A stretch of DNA of 64,000 nt from Lates calcarifer. Its lineage: Eukaryota > Chordata > Actinopteri > Centropomidae. This document shows, piece after piece, positions 54,346 to 64,000 of this stretch. The notes below the pieces were generated by a model that was not told the origin of the DNA, ran no database searches, and saw only the letters and a program-made list of their open reading frames with translations. The stretch is from NCBI RefSeq assembly GCF_001640805.2, contig NC_066844.1:6918843-6982842 (forward strand), in the 5' to 3' direction. Within the stretch, counting starts at the first letter, position 1; each line of letters begins with the position of its first letter. Position numbers and translations under genes: made by a program.

Positions 54346-56883
54346 TGTTCATTTCAGAAGTTTACCAGTTGGACACAAGATGCCTCCTACTTGACTGAAA
54401 AAATCTGTTCTCACTCTGTGTGCTTTGGAGGCTTCTAGTTACCAGTTGCTTAATCGACCAAGACTGGCTTTCAGACTTGCTGTGTACTTACATGCCTTAA
54501 ATTGAGATTTAAGGTGAGCACAGATAAATGTGAAGACAGCTGTCAAACCTCTGCACATATGTCTTTATGCAGTGAAGGTCAAATGTACAAGTGAGGTAAC
54601 AATAAGGAAAAAACTAATTTTTGAGTGGAGGGAGTCTTTAATATGTATTTCTGTAACTGGCCTGGAGAGACAAATTCTAAATACGGAGTACAATATTAAG
54701 AGCTACATCAACACTGACATGGAGTTGTTCCTGGGAGACCTTTTTGTCATTTTTCATGGTATCAGTGTTGCCAACGCACGTTTGAAAATTCAGTCAATTT
54801 AGTGGCACTGAACTATGACACTATTACAGAGTCAATTAGGTAGGCCACAGTTTAAAGCACTCTTATTCTTAGGGCTTAGTGTGTGGATTCAGGTCTGCCT
54901 AACGGCGTTTCTGGACTGTATTCATAGGAAAAAGGTCAGGTAGAAGTCAATTGGTTTGATTGAAACCGCTGCCCCTGCTTTAGAAGAGAGCTGAAAAATA
55001 GAAAAAGTAGAACATTATATAGGTATGAAGATTGCTGTAAAAGGCTTGAGTCAATCCGTCTGTTCTTTGGATATCTCTGGTGGTATCTCAGAAGAGTAGA
55101 CTGACTGACTTGACAGAGGGTTCTCTAATTAAATTCACTTTTTTTTCTCCCCCCCTAAATGTGATATGGCAGATACCACCTCCATCCAACATTGCTGAAA
55201 CTTTTGAGAGATGATTCATTGTGGCACTGTGTTCTGGTGTTTAAAAGCATCACAGTGATTAGCTTGATGGAGGCGATACTAAGTAAAGGTCAAAAATTTA
55301 AACACTGACAGGTTTTGACTCCTTCACCATGGCTGGACATGAGGTGTAAAATAAATTATGTCATTTAAGTTCACAAGAATGTTGGGAAGCCAAACTCCTT
55401 TCAGCCCAAACTCTATATAATCACTTATTTTGTCTGTTAATACAGCGAAAAACACAATAGAGATGTTTTGTTCAACATATTTTTTGGTTTTTGAGAGTCA
55501 GAGACAGAGAGGAGTTTTATCCTGAAGTGCTTTAGCCAACCATATTTGTCAAAATGTCCTGTTCAACCACCCACTATGGACAGAGTCAGTGCACCATTTT
55601 ATTGTTTGCCAAAGTACCATTACACTAAGAGAGAAGGCGGGTGAAGAAAGGAGATTTTGACCTTTTTTTCTAGTTTGACATTTCAGTGTGGACACTGAAC
55701 TGGTAAGAGAACTATATGAAAACACTGCACAAAAAAACAACTTTTAACTGATACACTGAATGGTAAGTTATATATTATGGTGAAGGGAATTTGACTGCAC
55801 TACATTATCATACAGTATTAATTGGAAACACACTTTTCTTTTAAATATAAATTACACAGTACTTCCTACAACCATACCTTAAGGTATTACAAGTGTTCAT
55901 GCATATCTACCAATCAAGTGTCAAAGTATTATGCTTGAACAAATAAAAGTCTGAATTAAAAACAATTTAACATGGCTTTGTGCATGGAAAATGTTGCAAA
56001 ACAAAGGCTCATTTTATTACTTTTTTCATCATCTAACTCTACTCACAGTGACTCATGAATCCCTGTGTGTAAGGAAGAGTTTGCATGTTTATTTTTATAA
56101 AAGCAAAATGACAAGAAGCCATTCAGTTAGAGACAAAGCACGAAAACTGAAGAACGTCTACTATGCCTTCAACAGTTTTCACACTGACATGTCAAAAGGC
56201 CTGAAGCCAGTTGTCCTCCCTCCTTTGTGCTTCAGCACATTAACCATTCTGGGACATATTTTATTTTCAAGTCTCATCACAGCTGCATTTCAGTAAAATG
56301 TAAAATTCTGACATTGATCTGTTAAAAAAAAAAAAAAAAAGTGCACACTATAAAAGCAGGCAGTATCATCCTGGTAGTTTCAAGATTGCTACTTCTGTTT
56401 TCCTTTTCTGTAAAGCTGAGCAGTGGTACAGCTTCAAGTATCAAATCACGGCGCCTTGTGTGGACCCACTGTGTCAATTCAGTGAAGACATTTAATTTAT
56501 AAAGTGCTTCTGAAAGCTCAAGAGCAGAGAGAATATCACGGTCACCCTCATGATCTACTACAACACAATGGTCCATCAAAAAATACAACCTTTTTTGTTG
56601 GGTTTTTGTCAGAATTGTTGCTGTTGGATTGGATTGCATTTTTGTAAGCCATTTGTATTGGTTGGGTCTCTACACAGACACCCTATATCACAGTATAACA
56701 CAGTCAACCACAACAACAACACACTGGCAATGAGCTATATAACCAGTAATGACTGTCACACCTTACATTCAACTGGTGAATGGTTACAATGGAGCTGAAA
56801 ATATATTGTGATGTATACAGGGGGCAGAGAGTGAATAGAGTACATTGTATGTCTGAAATACTGAAAAACTAGAAGAAAAACTA
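54346..56883. other. Intronic stretch, no gene seen
   Basis: It contains a 17-base A run at 56324-56340. No exon or repeat family is recognised. Confidence 0.55.
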
Positions 56884-56990
56884 CAGTGCATTAAGAAAGT
56901 ATTCAGGCATTTCAGTTTTTCTTTTTTGATAATTTTTAAAAAATTCCCAAAAGTCTGTTGATAACAGCAGTAAAATGTGTATGAACTGAA
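56884..56990 (+). mobile_element. Tc1/mariner-like terminal remnant
   Basis: 'cagtgcattaagaaagtatt' and 'caggcatttcagtttttc' resemble the 'cagtgcatccggaaagtattcacagcgcttc' terminus recalled from Tc1-like elements. No opposite end is present, so it is a solo terminus or an eroded MITE. Confidence 0.5.
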
Positions 56991-57002
56991 ACCGTAAAAC
57001 TT

Positions 57003-57130
57003 CAGGCCTTAAAACCAAAACAGTGAGATTAAAAATGCTAGAACACTGAAGGGAATTGCAGTTGAGTGATAATTATTTGTGGGTTTGTCACTACCAGCAC
57101 CTTCCACTAAATCCATTGGTAATACAAACA
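57003..57130 (+). repeat. Fragment related to the repeat at 10450-10530
   Basis: 'ccttaaaaccaaaacagtga' then 'aaaaatgctagaacactgaa' and 'ttgcagttgagtgataatta' follow the same plan as 'gccataaaatcaaaac...gaaagacactttaaagctcc...caactgcag' at 10469-10535. Identity is modest. Confidence 0.45.
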
Positions 57131-60100
57131 TATTGATTATTGGCAGCTTTAAATATTTATAGGTCAATATTTGTGTTATAGAAACAAGCTACATATAACT
57201 AAAAATTATTTTATGTGCACTGATATCATATTTATCCGAGTAGTTGTTGAATGTTAAAAAAAGCCACATCCTGCAATATGAAACAATCCGTTTTAAAGGA
57301 TTCCTGGTTCTTTGCCTGGATCCAGATTTGCACTAAAAACTAATCACTTGTCCCTTGGCCTTTGGCTGAAGTCTCCACCAAGTTTCACTAGAATCTGTTA
57401 ATAAGTTTTGCCGATATCCTGCCAAGAAACAAACTAGACTGTAAACACCCCCCCCCACCCCTCCAAATGACTAAATCTGATATTGATTTTTAGTTCTCAC
57501 TTATTTTTCCTGGGCAGCGGTTTTCAAAGTTGCTGTTGCACTCTGACACAGACCATGTCGCACAAATTTCTGCGGGGCAGCCACATAAAGACAGCTCAAC
57601 TGTCTCTAATAATTTGACTTTATATATTAATATATTTGAGTATACAGATAATAAAATTTAAGGGAAGATACATACTTTGATAGCACCTTATTCTGAAAAT
57701 GCAGCCTTTAAAGATCCATTCATTTTTCCTGTTTTACATCATAAATTGTACTGATCCACATATAATTTTATAATGTATACCATAGTATATACCACACAAG
57801 TACTTGTTTCAATTCCGCATGTATGCTAATGGACTATATGTGCTTTCACTGGATTTAACTCAGTTTTTCAAGCTGAAGTCTAAGATCAACTAACTGGAAT
57901 GCACTAAAATGAAATGGCCCTTTGAAGTCAGAAGCATCTACAGCTGAAAAAAATAAAACCAAAGAAGCCAAGATGGTGCGTTTCACATGTTAATTATTTA
58001 CTTGAGTGGCACAACAGACCAAACACACAAAAAGACATGTGTGGTGAACAAATAACAGGGGAAAGATGTACAATTAGGAAATTCAGTGGAGCAGAGAAAC
58101 AACAAATTGTGTTTTCAGACTTAATACTATTGTATTTCTTTGGTTTAATTGAACATGAACTGAGCATGGACACAGCATAACAGATTAAAGTATACAACGA
58201 GCCTCGCTGATGGGGCTTGCAGTGGAAAATACGTCTTGGAGATTTATTTCAAAAAAGCAAACGCCATCACTGGGCTGTAATTTTGTCTGACATGTCAGAC
58301 CCTCATAGGCAGTTAAGTTACACTTGGCAAGAAAAGAGAATAATTTGCAAGAAGGGATTATTTCAAATCTCCTCACATATCCACAAAAACAACCTCCTGA
58401 CGCGAAGCACGCCAAGTGCCAACCTAGATGATTCGTCTTTGTATTGTAAATGCAGCAGCAAGGTAAAAACCATCACAGGCAAAAGTTACTTTCTAGCATC
58501 AAACTGTGCTTTCCTTCTGATATGGCTTTCCACTTTGAATATGTTGTCAATTCAGCACTTAAACTCTTCCATGAACTTTTGTGACTTTTCTGCAGTTCAC
58601 ATTTTCATTTGTAAAACAGCACAGCTCCTGAGAACTTTATTATGGGGAATAGTTCACATATGTCATTTTAAATGTTAATAGTTACTACTGTTCATACAAG
58701 ATTGACATACAGTGTGATTCCTTTCAGTTCAAATTACTTACTGACAGACATCCTCATTAATCCTGTAATAACTGATCATTATTAGTGATTTAGTGCTATC
58801 AGTATTCAGCATGAGGACATCTGTGTCTTCTTGTTTTTTTTTCTCTTTTTTTTCTTTCAGGGAATAACTTTACTCACTGACAAAGAGGTCTTTACATAAT
58901 GTATTCAAATTAGAGCACAGAGCAGGAACGCTGTAGTTTGCAGTGGAATTAAAAAGCAGTCATGTTTTATAGGAGTGCTGCAAGGTGAGCAGACTCGCTG
59001 ATGTTTTTACAAGGCCTGACTTAAGCAGGAAATTATTCTATGTTTTACCTCGAATTATTACGTGAAAGCTTTGACACAGGAAATGGGCTGTTGGTAGTGT
59101 AAAATACAGGCAGAAGTGAAGGAAGTGACATCAAGATTCCTGTTAAAATACAAAGCCTTTATCAGCTCATCTGGAGTTCAGCAACCTTAAGATTTTAATC
59201 CAGGATTTCACAATGGTTCTTCACCACTCACAGAATTACAATACAAGGAGGTGATGCCATACAGTATTTTGTACCTTATACAAGTTATACTTCAAGTGTT
59301 ACTCATGAGCGCAAACACAGAATGCATATACACTAATCAGTCACACATTAAAATTGCCTGGGGGGGTTGTGCATGTGTTCATAGTCATACATGTATGCAT
59401 CCCTATATTTGTGAGACGACTGTGTTAGATTGTGTTAGTTAGTGTTTAACGATTGCAGGATATTACCAAAGATATTGGTTACACCTACCAGCAATAGCTT
59501 TTTGCTAATTATTAGTGTGTTCATTAGTTTTTAGTGTCCCCTAGAAACTGCTGTTGTGTTGTGACTAAGTTCCATTGTTCCCCGTGGTTAACAGCATTAT
59601 CCGCTCTCTAAACACGATGTATTGTCAAAGTGGTTATTTGTTTTTTGTGTATTTGCTTGTGTTGAGCTTTCCTGGTCACTGTACCTTTAAGTTAAAACGA
59701 GGAAAAAAACGTACTGGAGGAGTCATTGTCGCTCATGCTCTTAAACTGAACTGAAGTCATTTTAGCCTCCTAATCTTTGAATATTGAGTTCAACATATCA
59801 TTATGACCTTAACTGCAGTGTGTATCAGCTGTGAAAAAATATATCCTGATACTGAAAACTGGTCTATTATAAGTGTGATTTTTATGTAGAAATATACAGG
59901 AGGCACAGAAGAAGAGATTTTAAAGCACAGGGTACACAAATAGGAAGAATAATGTATTCATTATTATGGGAAAACAGAGAAGATGCTGTGTTGTCTCTGC
60001 AGTTGCTTACAGTGGTTGAGTGAGGATGTCATGCAATGAGTAGAGAGAGAAACTGGTTGACTGATGAACTGACCTGAATTTATTTCGTATGAACTTCTGC

Positions 60101-61464
60101 CATTAAAAACATAAATCAGTTCACATTTTGACAGTTTCACGCATCCTGTTTTCTCTAAACACATCTTCCCTCCGCTGTCTAAATCCAACTATTTGCTCAT
60201 GTGGCAAACAGTAAAGTGTTGTGTCCACTTTGCACTGCTGTGACATAATTTGATTCGTGTTGGTAGAATCCAGTGTTTACATAATTCAAGTACAAAAAAA
60301 ATAAAAAAAATAAACTGCCTGTTGACTTGAAAAGTTCATGCGATTTTTGTTGAGCTCACATGTCTGTTTATATCAATAGTAGCAGTAAAAGAAGAGGGAG
60401 AGAGAGGGGTTCAACCATCGTGGCAAAGATTGACTGCATGGCTGTGGCTGTCCTGACACCGCAGCGGCTATTTGTCACTATTAGTTTCCATTAATCTTAG
60501 TGAGGACATAGTTAAGCTTACACCAAGATAGCGCTCCAGTGTCGCATGTGAGAAACCGCAGAGTGATGGCATGGTTTGCATGCCTCTCATTTATCTAAAC
60601 CATCCATTTAAGTAAACACCCAAAATGACCGATAATGGAGCCTGTTTGAGTCAAATGGACAAGTGGGTCATCACACACAAATGGCTGAAGTGATGAAATG
60701 CTCTCATGACTGCAGTCGAGACACTCACTCCCCGCAGCAGTCTACCATAAACTAACAGATGATCTGAAGCATAAAGTTAAAGTGTGGTTTTTAGGGATAC
60801 CACTCATCACTTCTAGAATCAAACATGCAATCTACTTACCACTCAGAATCTGTAATAAAAAAAAATAAAAATAAAATTAATAATAATTAATACACACATC
60901 AAAGAAGCCTACAGGATGAAGATCTTTGAAAAAATTTAAAACAACAGAATCCAATGTTTGTTCCTAACAGCCTTATCACAACACGAGACTCCCGAAACAA
61001 TTACTCTGTAGTCTTAAGCTCTAGAGTCAAAGGCAAGTGGACTTCTTTTAAGTTCCTTCAAGATATTTCACCTCTCATTTGGAAGGCTTCTTCACTTCTA
61101 AACCTAGCCTTTCATGATAATTTAATAAGAATACAAATCGTCTAACCTGGTTTCACTTCTTAGTCACCACCCAAACCTTGTTGTTCACATTGTTGGCTGT
61201 TTCTCCCCAGTTAGAGAAGCATCTGACCAATCAGAGCTTTGCAGGTGGGATTAAGAATAAGGTTGTTGACTTGCTACTTGGCTAGTTAGTGAACTTGCTA
61301 GATCCAGGAGAAATTGTGACAGAAAAATGGTCACTAAAATAGAGTGGATGAAACACTTCTGTGTTATGGAATAAACAAATCACTTTTTTGGGCATGTCTT
61401 CTTAGATCATGGCACTAGAACTGGTACAGAATTTTATTCCTGCAGTTTTCACTCGAGCAAAAAA

Positions 61465-61490
61465 TTTTTTTTTTTTTTTTTTTTTTTTTT
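61465..61490. repeat. 26-base T homopolymer
   Basis: This is a pure T run preceded by AAAA. It could be the poly(A) of a minus-strand retroposon, but the sequence to its right matches no family I recognise. Confidence 0.85.
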
Positions 61491-62014
61491 GCATATTGCA
61501 CTGTATATATGTGTGTCCCCTGTTGTAACAAATAAAGAGGGAGACTATTGAACTCTGAGACTTGAAAGAGCTGTGGTTCGGTGTGTCCCTCATGGTCTGA
61601 GACCAAAACTAATTCAACAGGTCTGCAGATTTATTGCTTAAATTTTGGGATGTGAGATAGTAAAGTGTTGTTATTGGAACTCTGCACATCCTCAAGAGGG
61701 GAAGGAAAGTACAAAACTTTAAGAGAAAATAACATCATTTGCACAGCTCCAATTAAAGGACTGTGTCCTTTGGTTTTATGTCTTGTTGATGCAGTGATAA
61801 ACAGACTAAAATGATGTGGTTCAGATGAGGGTCGGACATGTAAAGATTTTGAGCTTGGTTTTGGTCATTAGGGACTTAGAAATCCCACTTATCTGCCAGT
61901 AGCCAGATTTAGTTTTTTACTAAATGCTGTCACAGCTGAACTTGAGAGGAAAGAGAAGAACTGTTATGCATGTCCACTGACTTATCTGAAAAAAGAAAAA
62001 TCTTTATAGTTTAA

Positions 62015-62040
62015 GATGATGATGATGATGATGCTGATGC
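62015..62040. repeat. (GAT)n microsatellite
   Basis: These are about eight GAT/GCT units. Confidence 0.9.
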
Positions 62041-63990
62041 TTTTGTCATAAACTCTTACTAGCTAGTGCTACTCACCATTCTCAGAAAGTGCCTTACGTA
62101 GCTCTCAGTTGTTGCAGATTTTTTTTTTTTTTGCTGACAAAATCTAATGCCTTTGCATGTATCGAGGACTGGGTCAGAATTTCTGTCTGACCTTCTCAAA
62201 CTTAATGAGGTTTTGGTGACAGCTGTGCAAGAGCGAGACAGATTCATCCAACACAAGCACTCTGTCTCAGACCTCCAAACTTTTTTTTAGACAGCTAAAT
62301 TGGGACAGATTTAGCTGCCCCCTCATTGAGCTGGGTACCAGGGCGGAAGACCACAGAATGACAGGAGTCTAGACTACAGAGTTTTGCTAGTCACACACAC
62401 TCACACAGGACAATAATCTACTGACACATCCTGAAATAAAACAGAAGAAGCCTTTTCTTGCTGCTGTATTTGTTTTCTGTATGAGCTTCATGCATTAGGT
62501 CACTGAATGTGCAGGCGGTGCATTCATTCATGACTCAGTTGATGGAGAGGGATGTGTAACTTTAATTAATTCTCCATTATTTGTAGTTAATTTCCAGTTG
62601 TCTCACTACTGCTAGTTATTTCCCTCACTTTGGTTATTTAAGCCTCCCCAAGTCTAAACTAGTCTCCATCTGCAACAGTGACAGGTACAGTATGTGTTAG
62701 CATAGCATTCACAGTGTACAGTATGTACAAAGACATGTCTTGGCATGGTGTCTTCAATGTCCTGAGAGCTGCAGGAAGCTCAGAAACAATCCCTCTGATA
62801 AACATGCCACACTGAAGCACTCTAAATCTCACCAGAGAAATCCTGTTGGAGAGGCACTGGAAACTTTGCTTGGACTGCACAAAACACATTTCACTCTGAG
62901 TTTGCAAGGACTCAAAGTGTTAGTTATTTTGTGCATGTGTAAGTAGGTCTAACTCTGTGGCGCATTGTGGGTAAGGACCATACTTTCTGGAAATGTCTTT
63001 TAGGGCTTTATTGCAAGGGAACCAAACAACAGCCTAACTCTCCTGCACTTGTAGAAAAAGAAATCATTCACATGAATGTTTTGTGCCTGTGTGATGCCAT
63101 GAAGAGAGTTTTGAAATGCTTCACGGTTACAATGCAGCCCTTGCCACACACATGCCTCACAAACTTCTACTCTAATGTAACTAAATATAACTCTAGGTCC
63201 AAAGCATAAAAATATCAATACTATACAATGCACTCATATGTCTCATATGTAACAGAAACACAGAAAGTAAAGAGCACACAAAATGTGTACCTCCATAAGA
63301 GGGAACAAAAAGGTAAAACCAGCAAAAATACACTGCATACTGTTTGGTTCATACAATGAAGCAAAAGCTAAACTTCTTATTAAACAAAATATTCCCTTTT
63401 TATAGGAGAATACGAAAAACACTACATGAAAACATATTAATGTCCATAAAATTACATTAACATCACTTGAGGATCCAAAGGGAAAGAAAGAAATGTAACA
63501 TCAGAGATGTTATTATGTTTCTTTCAAAATGAAAGTCTCCTAAATCCACACAGGAATTTATAAAGCCTTGTTCATAATTTAGCTCAACAGCATACACGCT
63601 ACTGCACCCTGTCACGTCATTCCCTGTCCCACAAAACTGCAAAAATATATTCCAAGTAAGACCTGTCTAATGGTGAACTCACACACATTCTGCAGATGAC
63701 TTCAACAAACTTCTTTTAGATGCCAATTATCCCTCTGCTGGTCAGTCACTCTTCAGGGAAATACAGCATTTCACCATCTCAGTTTCAGTTTTTTTTTTTT
63801 TTTTTTACTCTGGCATTCCCTGGGTAAACTGAAGAAGTGGCCACAAAGCATTCGTTTGTATCTAATTATACTCAGATTTTTTGGCCATTTTTTATGTTTA
63901 ACCCACAAGTGTTTGTTTTGTGTCTGTGATTTAAAAGGTACAGTGAAGGTGTTGTTGTACAGTTGCACAATTAGAAAATAACACCTCTGT

Positions 63991-64000
63991 GTTTTTTAGG
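63991..64000 (+). promoter_or_regulatory. grm4: Possible 3' splice site of the next grm4 exon
   Basis: The last bases, gttttttag|g, form an acceptor-like pyrimidine tract and AG. The preceding exon ends in phase 1 within a Gly codon, so the next exon must begin with G, and the final base is G. This is consistent but weak, because the exon itself lies outside the window. Confidence 0.25.

Larger units (their letters stand above)
57131..63990. other. Intronic stretch, no gene seen
   Basis: It holds several homopolymers: C-rich 57447-57463, A-rich 60293-60314 and 60853-60890, 26 T at 61465-61490, and 18 T at 63789-63806. It also has a (GAT)n run at 62015-62040. The longest frame, at 58217-58678 (+), has no known motif. 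No RNA gene was seen. Confidence 0.5.

Noticed and set aside
58217..58678. 153-codon + strand open frame.
   Set aside because: No family is recognised. An overlapping frame on the other strand and the low-complexity codons suggest chance.
58828..58880. Long pyrimidine tract ending tttctttcag, like a splice acceptor.
   Set aside because: The phase-appropriate downstream translation does not resemble the next receptor exon, and a stop appears quickly.

Overview
The window looks like nuclear DNA of a bony (teleost) fish. It is AT-rich, has almost no long open frames, and carries CA/TG microsatellites and many copies of repeat families that I recognise as typical of teleosts: a tRNA-headed SINE, L2-like and Rex-like LINE tails, hAT remnants, and MITEs with 'ggctgcaacta' or 'ccactttattagg' ends. 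There are no bacterial-type operons, CRISPR arrays, rRNA genes or intact tRNA genes.

The only host protein-coding sequence I can support is one 217-nt internal exon at 31265-31481 on the + strand. It encodes 72 residues of the glutamate-binding domain of a group III metabotropic glutamate receptor, best matching GRM4 (mGluR4). It has a consensus acceptor (phase 0) and donor (phase 1). No neighbouring receptor exon is visible, so positions 1-31264 and 31482-64000 read as the interiors of two very large introns. A plausible next acceptor sits on the last three bases of the window but cannot be confirmed here.

Layout: 1-9 kb is intronic sequence with a perfect 34-bp inverted repeat at 405-480 and an ATT microsatellite. 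9.4-10.6 kb is a cluster of MITE and tandemly duplicated repeat blocks. 10.6-26 kb is mostly unique-looking sequence with three more MITE-type copies and a cluster of TG microsatellites at 17.4-19.3 kb. 26.2-28.1 kb holds a decayed hAT transposase on the minus strand. 30.5-31.16 kb is the 3' end of an L2-like LINE, ending about 100 bp before the receptor exon. 34-41 kb has a MITE, a short TA-flanked MITE, a tRNA-type SINE and another long MITE. 46.6-49.1 kb has two SINE-like pieces and a MITE-like element. 53.2-54.35 kb has a dispersed repeat plus a Rex-like LINE tail. 56.9-57.1 kb has a Tc1-like remnant. The rest is AT-rich sequence in which I see no gene.

I did not find a previously undescribed biological system. 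The most checkable oddities are the perfect hairpin, a donor-like CAG|GTGAGC nine bases inside the receptor exon, the LINE abutting the exon, the decayed hAT gene and the possible acceptor at the window end. Repeat-family names rest on recall of consensus sequences, not on a search.
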